From the NCBI GenBank assembly GCA_031269415.1, contig JAISZF010000142.1:1-37633 (forward strand): 37,633 bases of DNA, read 5' to 3'. Each line of letters opens with the position of its first letter. Position 1 is the first letter of the stretch. Source of the stretch: Clostridiales bacterium (GTDB lineage Bacteria; Bacillota; Clostridia; Lachnospirales; WQUN01). This document shows positions 19,373-29,626 of this stretch, piece by piece. The position numbers were made by a program, and so were the translations under genes. The notes under the pieces are model-generated. The model saw nothing but the letters and a program-made list of their open reading frames with translations. It did no database searches and was not told where the DNA came from.

Positions 19373-19947
19373 TATTTCTCCTTTATACGCCTGCCCAGCA
19401 GGCGTTCCGCGAGCGCGGCGTCATTATTCGCGAGGGCTTCGCGTATGCGTGATGAGCTTACCGGCTCGCCGTCTAACTCTATATTTTTTACGATTTCCAC
19501 AAGGGCGCCGTATTCTTTTCCGGCGCTTCGCAGCATTGCGGTCTCGCCGTTTCCGCCGCTGCCGAAACGGAAGTTTTCGCCAACAATCAGCGCCCGGCAT
19601 CGCAGCTCATCGAATATAATACGTATGAACGCGTCCGGGGATACAGCCGCGAACGCCTTGTCGAACGGATAATTCAGTAAAATATCTATGCCTAAGCCGG
19701 ACAGGATATCCGCCTTCTGTTCCTCGCTGAGCAGCGGCTCAAACGGCTTGCCGGATAATATGGCGGCGGGATTAGGGTGGAACGTAAACACCATTGAGAA
19801 TACACCCAGCGACTTCGCGTACTCAATGGCCTTTTTAAACAAGGCCATATGCCCCAGGTGCATACCGTCAAACTTACCGATGGTCATGGCGTGGGGTTGA
19901 TTTAGATTAAACGTTTTATCGGAAATAATCCTCATATATTCATTCAC
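19372..19947 (-). CDS. ribF: FAD synthetase domain protein (RibF-like without riboflavin kinase domain)
   Basis: AMTIGKFDGMHLGHMALFKKA, FTFHPNPAAIL, ALIVGENFRFGSGGNG, VSSSRIREAL. Ends at 191 aa with no riboflavin-kinase domain. Confidence 0.88.
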   Translation of the reverse strand: MNEYMRIISDKTFNLNQPHAMTIGKFDGMHLGHMALFKKAIEYAKSLGVFSMVFTFHPNPAAILSGKPFEPLLSEEQKADILSGLGIDILLNYPFDKAFAAVSPDAFIRIIFDELRCRALIVGENFRFGSGGNGETAMLRSAGKEYGALVEIVKNIELDGEPVSSSRIREALANNDAALAERLLGRRIKEK

Positions 19948-20854
19948 CAGTCAGCATTACGCGCGGCTTGAAAAATTCGCCGGCGCGTTGATAAACGCCC
20001 GCCGTATTTCCGCCCAGCGTAAGAAATATCAGATCGTCTTCACTCGCGCCAGACCCGTTTTCGCAGACGCTGACACGGATGGGGTTCCCGTTTATAACGG
20101 ATTTTTCCAAATACAACGGCGCTTCAATTGTTTTATAAGGTAAAACGGTTTCGATGGGAGTCAGAATTTCATTAACACGGTTCTCCGCCGCGTATTCCCT
20201 TAACTGATCCAGGGTGACGCTTGCCGATAGGCGAAAAGGCCCTGAACGCGTACGGATCAGGCTGCTCATGCATCCGCCGCGGCCCAGCGCCCGGCCAATA
20301 TCCGCGCATAATGAGCGGATATATGTACCCTTGGAGCAATCGACATCCATTACCGCGGTAAAGGTTTCGGGGTTGTATTCAACGATATCGATGCGTGAAA
20401 TACTTACCTTACGCGGCGCGCGATCCGCTGTTTTGCCGGCTCGCGCCAGCTCGTAAAGTTTTTTGCCGCCTACTTTGATCGCGGAATACATGGGCGGAAT
20501 TTGGAAGGTTTCGCCCAAAAATTGACTTGCGGCGTTTTTCAGCGTGATTAAATCAGTGACGACATGGTTTTCAGTCAGAATTTTCCCCGTCAGATCGTCC
20601 GTATCCGTGGTGACGCCCAGTCTTAATCCGGCGCGGTAACTCTTGCCGCCGCCGATGTAATCTGCAATCTTTGTGGCCTTGCCGACGCATACGGGCAAAA
20701 CGCCCTCGGCGTCCGGATCCAGCGTGCCGGTATGCCCGGCCTTAACGCGGCCCAAGATCTTGCGTACCACGGATACAACGTCTGATGATGTATATCCCTT
20801 TTCCTTGTAAATATTCAAAACGCCTGACAGGCGGTTATCCGACTGCCCGCTCAC
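19940..20854 (-). CDS. truB: tRNA pseudouridine(55) synthase
   Basis: GVLNIYKEKGYTSSDVVSVVRKI, KAGHTGTLDPDAEGVLPVCVGKATKI, CSKGTYIRSLCADIGRALG. Confidence 0.97.
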   Translation of the reverse strand: MSGQSDNRLSGVLNIYKEKGYTSSDVVSVVRKILGRVKAGHTGTLDPDAEGVLPVCVGKATKIADYIGGGKSYRAGLRLGVTTDTDDLTGKILTENHVVTDLITLKNAASQFLGETFQIPPMYSAIKVGGKKLYELARAGKTADRAPRKVSISRIDIVEYNPETFTAVMDVDCSKGTYIRSLCADIGRALGRGGCMSSLIRTRSGPFRLSASVTLDQLREYAAENRVNEILTPIETVLPYKTIEAPLYLEKSVINGNPIRVSVCENGSGASEDDLIFLTLGGNTAGVYQRAGEFFKPRVMLTGE

Positions 20855-21864
20855 GCTGTTTCTATGGCGCTTAGAACCGCGCGTGACATTTCGGCGTACG
20901 CTTCGGTCAGCGGCGCGCGTATGGTACAGCCCGCGGCGTGCTTGTGCCCGCCTCCGCCGAATGCCTTGGCCATTTCACTGACATTTGCTGTTAATGAGCG
21001 CATACTGGCCTTTACCTCACCTTTGAACCTCTCGTATAAGAATGCGGATACCTCCACGCCCCGTATATTCAGCAGATATTCTGATATCCCGTCTGTATCC
21101 GTAGCCTCCGCGCCGATATCAGCCATTTCTTCCGATGAGATGAACGAGAAAGCGGCGCGGCCGTTTCGCGGCAGATCCAAATTCTTCAGCGCGGCGCGCA
21201 TAACATGTGTTTCCGCCAGACTGTGCCGCTCTAACAGTTCATTGTATATATCGGTAAACGGGATGTTAAGCTTAATCAGTTCGGAAGCGATACGCATTGT
21301 TTCCGGACCGGCGCAGCTATGCCGGAACCCGCCCGTATCCGTCAGCAGCCCGGCGTAAAGCGCCGAACCGATATCGGAATCCAGCTCAATCATCGGCGAC
21401 ACAAGACGGTATATCAATTCACACGTCGAGGAAGCGCATGAATCCAGATACACATGCCCGGCGAACGGATCGTGACTGATATGATGGTCTATACATACCG
21501 TGACGGGCGCGAGTTTCATGAGTCCAAACGGATCGAAAACCCTTTCAGGGGTGGCGCAGTCCAGCGCCATGAACACTGAAACCGCAGGCGCGGCGGCCTC
21601 GTCCCGCCAAATGAGTTCCTGACCCGGTATAATTGAATTCTTGTCATGGAACTTATCTAAAACAACATTTACGCGCGTCCCCAGCTTTTTCAGCGATAAA
21701 CCCATGGCCAGACATGACCCGACCGCGTCGCTGTCCGGGTTGACATGCGCGGTTATCACAAAATCGTCGTTTTCAAGCAGTACGCGTCTTACTTCGTCCA
21801 GAACGGCGTCGTTATTCATTATCATCCATATCCCCGTTCGTGTCACGTTTAATAACATCTTCAA
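20851..21864 (-). CDS. nrnA: DHH-family phosphoesterase (NrnA-like oligoribonuclease/pAp phosphatase)
   Basis: ITAHVNPDSDAVGSCLAMGLSLKKLG, DHHISHDPF, LLTDTGGFRHS, FGGGGHKHAAGC. Upstream start likely over-extended into rbfA. Confidence 0.92.
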   Translation of the reverse strand: MKMLLNVTRTGIWMIMNNDAVLDEVRRVLLENDDFVITAHVNPDSDAVGSCLAMGLSLKKLGTRVNVVLDKFHDKNSIIPGQELIWRDEAAAPAVSVFMALDCATPERVFDPFGLMKLAPVTVCIDHHISHDPFAGHVYLDSCASSTCELIYRLVSPMIELDSDIGSALYAGLLTDTGGFRHSCAGPETMRIASELIKLNIPFTDIYNELLERHSLAETHVMRAALKNLDLPRNGRAAFSFISSEEMADIGAEATDTDGISEYLLNIRGVEVSAFLYERFKGEVKASMRSLTANVSEMAKAFGGGGHKHAAGCTIRAPLTEAYAEMSRAVLSAIETA

Positions 21865-22189
21865 TCAGCTTATCCATTTTAAAACCGTATTCCACAGAGT
21901 CGTCGAACAGGAAATTGAGTTCGGGCGTACGCCTCGGATTGGCGCGTTCCGCCAGCTGTTTGCGTATAAAACCCGCGGCGTTCCGCAGGCCGGCCAATGT
22001 CTCTTTCTGTTCTTCCGGGCCGCCTAGAATGCTGACATATACTTTACAGTATTTCAGGTCGACGCTGGTATCCGCTTTCAGAACACTTACAATACTTCCG
22101 ACACGCGGGTCTTTCAATTCCGAACGGATTATTTCAGCGATCTCCCTGGCAAAATCATTATTCTGCCGAATCATGCGGTCGCTTTTCAT
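21812..22189 (-). CDS. rbfA: Ribosome-binding factor A
   Basis: [56 protein letters not shown]. Start reassigned to ATG 22189, giving an ATGA overlap with infB. Confidence 0.94.
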   Translation of the reverse strand: MKSDRMIRQNNDFAREIAEIIRSELKDPRVGSIVSVLKADTSVDLKYCKVYVSILGGPEEQKETLAGLRNAAGFIRKQLAERANPRRTPELNFLFDDSVEYGFKMDKLIEDVIKRDTNGDMDDNE

Positions 22190-25100
22190 CTTGGGATTTC
22201 CTCCATCATATAAGCCTCGGCGATGTCGCCCTCTTTTATATCGTTGAATTTGGAGAACAGCAGCCCGCACTCGTAACCCGAGTTAACCTCGCGCACGTCG
22301 TCTTTAAAGCGCCGTAGGGTTTCCAGCGTGCCGTCGTAAACAACCTTGCCGTCGCGCACTACCCGGACCTGCGAGCCGCGAGTGACCTTACCGTCCGTGA
22401 CATACGAACCGCCGATAGTGCCGACGCCCGACGCCTTAAACAACTGCCTGATCTCCGCGTGTCCGATAACCTTTTCCTGGAATACAGGATCCAGCATGCC
22501 CTTCATGGCGGCGGTAATATCCTCGATGGCGTTGTAGATAACACGATACAGCCGTAAATCCACCTTTTCGGAGTCCGCCATTGCCTTGGCGTTCGCTTCC
22601 GGCCTGACATTGAACCCTATGATGATCGCGTTCGATGAGGAAGCCAGCATGACGTCCGATTCGGTGACCGCGCCCACGCCGCCGTGAATAACCTGCACGC
22701 GCACCTCGCTGTTGGATAGCTTCTCCAAACTGGTGCGCAGCGCCTCAACGGAGCCCTGCACATCCGCTTTTAACACGATGTTCAAATCTTTAACGCTTCC
22801 CGCCTGAATCTGGCTAAAGAGATCATCCAAGGACACCTTTTGAGGCATGGCTTTTATCATGTTGACCCTGCCCTTGGCTATGACGGATTCGGCCAACATG
22901 CGCGCCTGTTTTTCATTCTGCGCCACATAGAACGCGTCGCCGGCAGCTGGCACGTCCGCCAGGCCCAGAATCTCAGCGGGTATGGACGGCCCCGCCGTCT
23001 TTATCTTTTTGCCCTTATCGTCCATCATGGCACGGATACGGCCGAAACACGGACCAGCCACAACGGTGTCGCCCACTTTCAGCGTGCCGTCCTGCACCAG
23101 CACCGTCGCCACCGCGCCGCGCCCTTTATCCAATTGCGCTTCCACGATCGTGCCGCGCGCGGGTTTGTCGGGGTTGGCCTTCAGCTCTTTCATTTCAGCC
23201 ACAATTATAATCATTTCCAGCAAGCGATCGATGTTGGTTCGCTGCAGCGCGGAAACATTGACCGAGATGGTGTCGCCGCCCCAGTCCTCAACCAGAATGC
23301 CGTGCTCGGTCAATTCCTGCTTTACGCGGTCGGGGTTCGCCCCCGCCTTATCCATTTTATTGATAGCCACTAAAATGTCAACGCCCGCGGCTTTGGCGTG
23401 GTTGATCGCCTCAACGGTCTGCGGCATAACCCCGTCGTCCGCGGCCACGACCAGCACGGCGATATCCGTAACCTGCGCGCCGCGCATACGCATGGCCGTA
23501 AAGGCCTCATGACCCGGCGTGTCCAGAAATGTAATCGGCTTGCCGTTTATCGCGACGGTATACGCGCCTATATGCTGCGTAATGCCTCCCGCCTCGGTCT
23601 CGGTCACGCGCGTGCTGCGGATGGCGTCCAACAAGGACGTCTTGCCGTGATCCACATGTCCCATAACGACGACCACCGGCGGACGCTCCGTTTTTTCTTC
23701 CTCAGAATCTCCTGACTGTGAGAAAGCCTGCTCGAACGGATCTACTTCCACGGCTTCCTCAACGACGACGTTGAACGCCTCGCCGACTCTAACGGCTGTG
23801 TCGAAATCGATCTCCTGCGTCACCGTAGCCATTATACCCAGCTTCATCAGCGATTTGACGACGTCCGCCCCGGAGCGGCGCAGTTCCTCGGCCAGTTCCT
23901 TTACCGTAAGCACGAGCGGGATCTTAATCAAACTGATATCCGGCTCTATCTTTTTCGGAATAAGCTTCTTAACTTCTTTTGATTTCTTTTGCGGCACGGG
24001 CTTTTTTTGGAAAAACTGTTTGCTTTCCTTCTGGTTCCCGTCTTTCTTGCCTTTGGCTTTTTCTATCCGCGCCTGTTCGCTCTTTTGGAAGAGCTGCTTC
24101 CTATCGTCTTTCGAAGGCTGTTCCACAACCTTTTTATCGTCTTTTTTCCCAAAAGGCGGCTTGGAATCCCTGCGTGGGAAACCCGGTCTGCCGTCGTCTT
24201 TCTTGGGGAAACCGCCCGCTTGACCGTCTCTGCGTTGAAAACCGCTCGTTTGGCCGTCCTTACGCTGAAAGCTTCCCGTCTGCGACTGGCCGTCTCTGCG
24301 TTGAAACCCGCCCGTAGCCGACTGGCCGTCTCTGCGTTGAAAACCGCCCGTTGGCGACTGGCCGTCCCTGCGCTGAAAACCGCCCGTTGGCGCTTGGCCG
24401 TCTCTGCGCTGAAAACCGCCCTGCTGGCCGTCCCTGCGTTGGAAACCGCCTTGCTGGCCGTCTCTGCGCGGGTAAGCGCCCTGTTGGCCGTCCCTGCGTG
24501 GGTAACCGCCCTGCTGACCGTCTCTGCGCTGGGAAGACCCCTGCTGACCATCCCGCTGTCCCTGGCCTTCACGCCGCTGTCCGGTTTCACCCTGGGCGGG
24601 AGTTTCGCGCCGCTGCTCTTCTCCTTGGGCATTGTTTTCTCTATGCGGCCTCCGCTCTCCATCGCGGCGGAAATTCTGCCGCTCGGATGATAAAGAGGGC
24701 TGGCCCTCGCGGCGTACGCCTTCGCCTTCACGGCGATCAGTATCTCTATGTTCCCCATCCCGGCGAAATCCGCCTTCTCTGTATTGTCCGCGCCGCTGCC
24801 CGCCTTGTTGACCGGAACCTTCGCGCCGCTGCTGACCGCCTTGCTGCCCGGAGCCTTCGCGCCGCTGCCCGGAACCGTCACGCCGCTGACCGCCTTGCTG
24901 ACCGTCGCGCCGCTGTGCGCCCTGCCGCTCGCTCTGACCGTCGCGCCGCTGTCCGTCCCGTTCACGCCGCTGGCCTTGCGAAAATTCTCTGTCGCGCCTT
25001 GGCGCGTTCTGATCCCTCTGGCTTCCGGCTTCGTGTTGATCCTGCTGCCCTCCGGACTCCCTCTGACCGCCTTGTTCTCTGTCCCCGCGCCTCTGGAAGC

Positions 25101-25485
25101 CCGTCTGCGCGGACTGCCCGTCTCTCTGCCTTCGCTGCGCGTTACCGTCTCTGTCGCGCCGCTGGTCTTCGCGTTTACCCTCGCCGTCCTTTTGCTCCTG
25201 ACGAGGAACCGACACTGTTCGCGGCAGGCCTTTATCATCCTGCTGATCGGCTGTTTTCGGCGCGTCCGGGCTGCGCGGTTTTTCCCTGGCCTGGTTCTTC
25301 GCCGCCTCGGCGCGCCGCTCGTCCCGCTTGGGCTGATAAAACTCCAATAATTTCGCCGAATCCGTGTCCTCTATATTGCTCATATGGTTTTTTACCTCAA
25401 CGCCCAACTCCTGTAATTTGGATATTATATTCTTACTGGTTAAATTAAGCTGCTTTGCTATTTCATGCACTCGCATTTTCGCCAT
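22186..25485 (-). CDS. infB: Translation initiation factor IF-2 with a very long low-complexity N-terminal region
   Basis: IF2_N ([31 protein letters not shown]), G1 [20 protein letters not shown]2/G3 [12 protein letters not shown]...[38 protein letters not shown]; 1099 aa. Confidence 0.97.
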   Translation of the reverse strand: MAKMRVHEIAKQLNLTSKNIISKLQELGVEVKNHMSNIEDTDSAKLLEFYQPKRDERRAEAAKNQAREKPRSPDAPKTADQQDDKGLPRTVSVPRQEQKDGEGKREDQRRDRDGNAQRRQRDGQSAQTGFQRRGDREQGGQRESGGQQDQHEAGSQRDQNAPRRDREFSQGQRRERDGQRRDGQSERQGAQRRDGQQGGQRRDGSGQRREGSGQQGGQQRREGSGQQGGQRRGQYREGGFRRDGEHRDTDRREGEGVRREGQPSLSSERQNFRRDGERRPHRENNAQGEEQRRETPAQGETGQRREGQGQRDGQQGSSQRRDGQQGGYPRRDGQQGAYPRRDGQQGGFQRRDGQQGGFQRRDGQAPTGGFQRRDGQSPTGGFQRRDGQSATGGFQRRDGQSQTGSFQRKDGQTSGFQRRDGQAGGFPKKDDGRPGFPRRDSKPPFGKKDDKKVVEQPSKDDRKQLFQKSEQARIEKAKGKKDGNQKESKQFFQKKPVPQKKSKEVKKLIPKKIEPDISLIKIPLVLTVKELAEELRRSGADVVKSLMKLGIMATVTQEIDFDTAVRVGEAFNVVVEEAVEVDPFEQAFSQSGDSEEEKTERPPVVVVMGHVDHGKTSLLDAIRSTRVTETEAGGITQHIGAYTVAINGKPITFLDTPGHEAFTAMRMRGAQVTDIAVLVVAADDGVMPQTVEAINHAKAAGVDILVAINKMDKAGANPDRVKQELTEHGILVEDWGGDTISVNVSALQRTNIDRLLEMIIIVAEMKELKANPDKPARGTIVEAQLDKGRGAVATVLVQDGTLKVGDTVVAGPCFGRIRAMMDDKGKKIKTAGPSIPAEILGLADVPAAGDAFYVAQNEKQARMLAESVIAKGRVNMIKAMPQKVSLDDLFSQIQAGSVKDLNIVLKADVQGSVEALRTSLEKLSNSEVRVQVIHGGVGAVTESDVMLASSSNAIIIGFNVRPEANAKAMADSEKVDLRLYRVIYNAIEDITAAMKGMLDPVFQEKVIGHAEIRQLFKASGVGTIGGSYVTDGKVTRGSQVRVVRDGKVVYDGTLETLRRFKDDVREVNSGYECGLLFSKFNDIKEGDIAEAYMMEEIPR
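24210..24555 (-). repeat. Tandem in-frame coding repeats (RRDGQ-xx-GGF/Y-Q/P, ~27/33-nt units) in infB
   Basis: About 11 consecutive units: [118 protein letters not shown]. Confidence 0.9.
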
Positions 25486-25808
25486 TCGCCCGCCTCCGTA
25501 ATATTTGCGTCCCGTAATTGTTTTACGATATTCGCCGCGAACCCGCTGTCCGTAACGGCAAACACCGCCCTGTTTACAACGCCCGTTGAATGGCTTAAAT
25601 CATCTATACAGCCATATATGTAAACCGGGATTTTATAATAAAAAGCTTTATTGATAAATTTTTTTTTTGTATTGCCCGACGCGTTTTCAGCCAGTACGAT
25701 CAGTTTTGCCACTCCGGATCTCAGGACGCTCTCGGAAGCGAAATCTCCGGTTTTCAGCATACCGGCTTTCATACAAAGGCTTAATATGGAAGAAAGCCGT
25801 TTATCCAT
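25458..25808 (-). CDS. L7Ae/L30e-family ribosomal protein-like (YlxQ)
   Basis: [60 protein letters not shown]; conserved position between ylxR and infB. Confidence 0.9.
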   Translation of the reverse strand: MDKRLSSILSLCMKAGMLKTGDFASESVLRSGVAKLIVLAENASGNTKKKFINKAFYYKIPVYIYGCIDDLSHSTGVVNRAVFAVTDSGFAANIVKQLRDANITEAGEWRKCECMK

Positions 25809-26067
25809 CTAATTCCGCCTTCAATTGTTCATAAACCGGCGCGGGGATGGCCTGCTTGAACGAGCGTTCCAAGCCTTTGAACCTTTGAGCCTTTTGCAGG
25901 CACTCCGCGTTTGGGCAGATATATGCGCCTCTGCCGGCTTTCTTACCGGTCGGGTCTAAGGAAAATTCCCCCTCCTGACTTCTGACTACACGTATCAGCT
26001 CGCGTTTGTTCTTCATTTCACCGCAGCCCGCGCATTTGCGCAAAGGGAGCTTCCGGGGCTTCATCAT
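25801..26067 (-). CDS. YlxR-family protein (RnpM)
   Basis: LPLRKCAGCGEMKNKRELIRVVRSQEGEFSLDPTGKKAGRGAYICPNAECLQKAQ. Confidence 0.95.
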   Translation of the reverse strand: MMKPRKLPLRKCAGCGEMKNKRELIRVVRSQEGEFSLDPTGKKAGRGAYICPNAECLQKAQRFKGLERSFKQAIPAPVYEQLKAELDG

Positions 26068-27185
26068 TCGTAATCCGCCTCTCCCTCAAAGGAGTCATAT
26101 AATCCTCCGAACGCCTCAAATGATTCCTCCGGCACAAAACCCAGATCCCTGGCCTGTGACTCGCTCTTGATATCTATACGCCAGCCCGTCAGCTTAGCGG
26201 CCAGCTTGGCGTTTTGCCCGGCTTTGCCGATTGCCAGCGAGAGTTTATTGTCGGGAACCACTATTTTGGCGGTATAATCTTCCGGGTTGGTCACCACCGA
26301 CAGCACTTCGCTTGGGCTCAAGGCGGCGGCGATATATTTTTCCGGCACGTCGCTCCATTCGATTATGTCAATCTTCTCTCCGTTCAACTCGGAAACGATG
26401 ACGTTAACCCGATAGCCGTTCTGCCCTACGCAGGCGCCGACCGGATCCACGTTAACGTTGCGTGAGTACACCGCTATTTTGGTACGGCTTCCCGCGTCAC
26501 GGGCAATCGAGCGTATTTCCACCGTACCGTCATAGACCTCCGGCACCTCCTGCTCGAAGAGCCGCTTAACCAGTTCCGGGTTTGTACGCGACACGCTGAT
26601 AAAAGGTCCTTTAGTGGTTTGCTTGACTTCCTGTACATATACCTTAAGCCTATCCTGAAATTCGTACATCTCATTGGGAATTTGTTCGGACGGGGCCAGA
26701 ACAGCGTCGATCTTACCCAACGTTATGATAATATTCCTTCGATCTTTACGCTGCACAATGCCGGTTACGACTTCCCGCTCCTTTGAGATATATTCGTTGA
26801 ACAGAATCTCCCGCTCGGCTTCGCGGAACTTCTGCACAACGACCTGTTTGGCGGTTTGAGCGGAAATACGTCCGAAATTGCGCGGCGCGACCGGTACATC
26901 CACGATATCACCCAAGCTGTAGCGCACATTGATCTTCCGCGCGTCCTCCTCCGTAATCTCCAAACCGGGGTCGTTTACTTCCTCCACAACGGTTTTCTGC
27001 GCGAAGATTTGTACGCCGCCTGTCTCGCGGTCAATAATGACTTTATTGTTAGCGTTGTTTCCGAAATTTTTTTTACACGCGGTTACAAGCGAAGATTCAA
27101 TCGCCTCGAAAATAACGTCCTCATCAATCCCCTTTTCTCTGGATATTTGTTTCAATGCCTGTATTAACTCCGCGCCCTGATCCAT
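26064..27185 (-). CDS. nusA: Transcription termination/antitermination protein NusA
   Basis: [97 protein letters not shown]. Start reassigned to the MDQ methionine. Confidence 0.96.
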   Translation of the reverse strand: MDQGAELIQALKQISREKGIDEDVIFEAIESSLVTACKKNFGNNANNKVIIDRETGGVQIFAQKTVVEEVNDPGLEITEEDARKINVRYSLGDIVDVPVAPRNFGRISAQTAKQVVVQKFREAEREILFNEYISKEREVVTGIVQRKDRRNIIITLGKIDAVLAPSEQIPNEMYEFQDRLKVYVQEVKQTTKGPFISVSRTNPELVKRLFEQEVPEVYDGTVEIRSIARDAGSRTKIAVYSRNVNVDPVGACVGQNGYRVNVIVSELNGEKIDIIEWSDVPEKYIAAALSPSEVLSVVTNPEDYTAKIVVPDNKLSLAIGKAGQNAKLAAKLTGWRIDIKSESQARDLGFVPEESFEAFGGLYDSFEGEADYE

Positions 27186-27211
27186 TTTTCCGATTACCTC
27201 CTTGCGGCCTT

Positions 27212-27676
27212 TCAAAATACCACCGCCAGCCTGCATAAGGCCACATCCGGCTTGGGGAAGCGCAGTTCGTTCCCGGAACCGTCAATGATTACCACATTTC
27301 CGTCCAGAAGGCCCGCCAGCCTGCCCGTAAACTCTTTTCGCCCGCCGCGCGGTTTGTAAAGCCTGACCTCAACCATAGAATCTTTGAAACGCTCGAAATC
27401 GGCGTCCTTTTTCAACGGTCTGTCCAGCCCGGGGGAACTGACTTCGAGAATGTATGACTGCTCTATGGGGTCTTTCGCGTCCAGCTCTTTTTCGACCGCC
27501 CTGCTTACCCTTTCACAGTCGTCTATGGTTACTCCGCCGGGCTTGTCTATAAACACGCGCAGATACCAGTTGGCGCCTTCCTTGGCAAACACCAGGTCAT
27601 ACAGCTCACAACCGGCGCCGTCTACCACCGGGCGGATAAGGGAGTCAACTTCCGTTACAATATTTTTTCCGGCCAT
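27212..27676 (-). CDS. rimP: Ribosome maturation factor RimP
   Basis: LIRPVVDGAGCELYDLVFAKEGANWYLRVFIDKPGGVTIDDCERVSRAVEKELDAKDPIEQSYILEVSSPGLDRPLKKDADFERF. Start reassigned to MAGKNIVTEV. Confidence 0.95.
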   Translation of the reverse strand: MAGKNIVTEVDSLIRPVVDGAGCELYDLVFAKEGANWYLRVFIDKPGGVTIDDCERVSRAVEKELDAKDPIEQSYILEVSSPGLDRPLKKDADFERFKDSMVEVRLYKPRGGRKEFTGRLAGLLDGNVVIIDGSGNELRFPKPDVALCRLAVVF

Positions 27677-27709
27677 AATATCACCCTTGTCGTCTTCGCC
27701 GATAAAAAG

Positions 27710-27737
27710 ATAAGAGTGGGTCAGCACCCACTCTTAT
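27710..27737 (-). promoter_or_regulatory. Strong hairpin (terminator/attenuator-like) in the rimP leader
   Basis: Perfect 12-bp stem ATAAGAGTGGGT-GCTG-ACCCACTCTTAT on the minus strand, then CTTTTTATC, about 34 nt upstream of the rimP start. Confidence 0.8.
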
Positions 27738-27863
27738 ACACGACGTTACCTTAATAGTACATTGGAAGTATACTACAGTTAAATTCGCTTTGCAAGAAAA
27801 ATCGTAAATATTCCTAAAAATTATTAATGTCAATACAGTGAAAATCGTGTACAATATGAAAGA

Positions 27864-29624
27864 TTGAACGTGATATATCCACATCATGGGAGGAGGGGCG
27901 ATCTGAAAACCATATTATTCGACGGGGCGATGGGTACATACCTTTCCGCCAAATATAATATCGATATCCAGGACTGCGAGTTAATGAACCTGTCGCGTCC
28001 GGAATACGTAAGGGAAACGCACGCGTTATATCTGAAAGCCGGCGCGGACTCTATAAAAACGAATACCTTCAACGCATACGCCTTCGGCGGGGAGCGGGAA
28101 GGGATTATAAGATCCGGCTGCAAAATAGCGAGGGAAGCGGCACTGGGGTATAAGGCCGATATTTACGGCAGCCTGGGTCCGATTGATCCGCCGGACAGGC
28201 GCGGCATGATAAACGCGTATGAATCCATGGTCGCTGTATTTCTGAGCGAAGGCGTAAGCCGCTTCCTTTTTGAGACATTTTCCGAAAGCGATATCCTTGC
28301 CGAAATAGCGGAAGCCGTTAAGCGTCTGTCGCCGGAGGCATTTATTATAGCGGAATGCTCGATAATGCCCGACGGATACACCAGAAGCGGCGTTTCCGCT
28401 AAAACGGCGGCGGAAGAACTGTCGTCGTCCGTGTGTATAGACGCGTATGGATTCAACTGCGCCTGCGGCCCGGCGCATTTGCTGGACATCATTGAGAGCC
28501 TTGAATTATCCGCCAAACCCTTTTGCGTAATGCCAAACGCCGGTTACCCGGACATACGGGTCGGCCGCACAATGTTTGACGCGTCGCCGAGTTATTTCGC
28601 TCAGAAGCTGATAGACATCCGGAACCGTGGGGCGTCTATAATCGGCGGTTGCTGCGGCACAACGCCGGAGCATATTAAACAGACGTTTGAATTGCTGGCT
28701 GAAGCGGAGGATCGAAGAGCGTACACGGCTAAACCTTCCGCGCGGGCGGCGAAACCCGATATTAAGGCGGATGATTCAATTCTGCGCAAAAAGGGCGTTA
28801 TAGCCGTCGAACTGGATTCTCCCACAGATGGAAATATAGGCCCGTTTCTGGAACGCGCTCGCAAACTGAGTGAAGCGGGAGCGGATCTCTTGACGATAGC
28901 CGATTGCCCTGTGGGGCGGGCCAGACTGGACAGCAGTATGCTGGCGGTTAAACTGCGCCGCGAATTTGGTATCGAGGCCATGCCTCATCTGACATGCCGT
29001 GACAGGAACATTAACGCGACCAAGGCTCTCCTGATGGGATTGTACTCCGAAGGCGTCGGTCAAGTGCTGGCGGTCACGGGTGATCCGATTCCTAACAGCA
29101 GCCGGGATGAGATAAAGAGTGTCTTTAATTTCAACGCCATAAACCTGGCGGCGTTTATAAAGGATCTGAACGGCGGCATTTTCGCGGAACGCCCGCTTAC
29201 CATAAGCGCGGCGCTGAATGTCAACGCGCCGAATTTCGACGCGGAGCTGTCAAAAGCGGAACGCAAAGAAAAAAACGGGGTAACGGCCTTTTTAACACAG
29301 CCCGTGTTTACGGAAACCGCTATGGAAAACCTGAAGCGCGCCAAGGAGGGTTTATCGGCTAAGATACTGGCGGGCATTATACCCGTGGTGAGTTACCGCA
29401 ACGCTTGTTTTATTAACAACGAGATCGCCGGCATTACCATACCGGACGATATCCTTCGGCGATATGAGGATGCTCAGAAAGACGAAGCCCTGCGTTTGGC
29501 CGTGGATGTGTCTATGAAAATAATTGCGGATCTTTCCGGCTTACCTGACGGGTATTATATTATTACGCCGCTCAATAAGGCGGAGATTGTATGTGAAATC
29601 ATCAAAGGGATACGGGGGCTTTAA
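27864..29624 (+). CDS. Homocysteine S-methyltransferase / methylenetetrahydrofolate reductase bifunctional protein (YitJ-like)
   Basis: FDGAMGTYLSAKYN, zinc-ligand motifs FNCACGPAH and IIGGCCGTTPEHI, then an MTHFR domain (VIAVELDSPTDGN..., HLTCRDRN, VLAVTGDPIP, FLTQPVF). Probable true start is CTG at 27903, 6 nt after AGGAGG (27891-27896). Confidence 0.9.
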   Translation: MNVIYPHHGRRGDLKTILFDGAMGTYLSAKYNIDIQDCELMNLSRPEYVRETHALYLKAGADSIKTNTFNAYAFGGEREGIIRSGCKIAREAALGYKADIYGSLGPIDPPDRRGMINAYESMVAVFLSEGVSRFLFETFSESDILAEIAEAVKRLSPEAFIIAECSIMPDGYTRSGVSAKTAAEELSSSVCIDAYGFNCACGPAHLLDIIESLELSAKPFCVMPNAGYPDIRVGRTMFDASPSYFAQKLIDIRNRGASIIGGCCGTTPEHIKQTFELLAEAEDRRAYTAKPSARAAKPDIKADDSILRKKGVIAVELDSPTDGNIGPFLERARKLSEAGADLLTIADCPVGRARLDSSMLAVKLRREFGIEAMPHLTCRDRNINATKALLMGLYSEGVGQVLAVTGDPIPNSSRDEIKSVFNFNAINLAAFIKDLNGGIFAERPLTISAALNVNAPNFDAELSKAERKEKNGVTAFLTQPVFTETAMENLKRAKEGLSAKILAGIIPVVSYRNACFINNEIAGITIPDDILRRYEDAQKDEALRLAVDVSMKIIADLSGLPDGYYIITPLNKAEIVCEIIKGIRGL

Positions 29625-29626
29625 AT

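Noticed and set aside
22840-23373. 177-codon plus-strand ORF
   Set aside because: Antisense to the conserved GTPase/C-terminal region of infB; no recognisable domain.
24210-24555. Regular short repeats suggestive of a CRISPR array
   Set aside because: The units are in-frame coding repeats inside infB with no unique spacers and no cas genes.
24351-25448. 365-codon plus-strand ORF
   Set aside because: Antisense to the infB low-complexity region; composition follows from RG/Q-rich codons and no domain is recognisable.
27738-27863. SAM or cobalamin riboswitch upstream of the methionine module
   Set aside because: The ~126-nt AT-rich gap has no visible S-box or B12-box core; only a plausible -10 (TACAAT) was seen.
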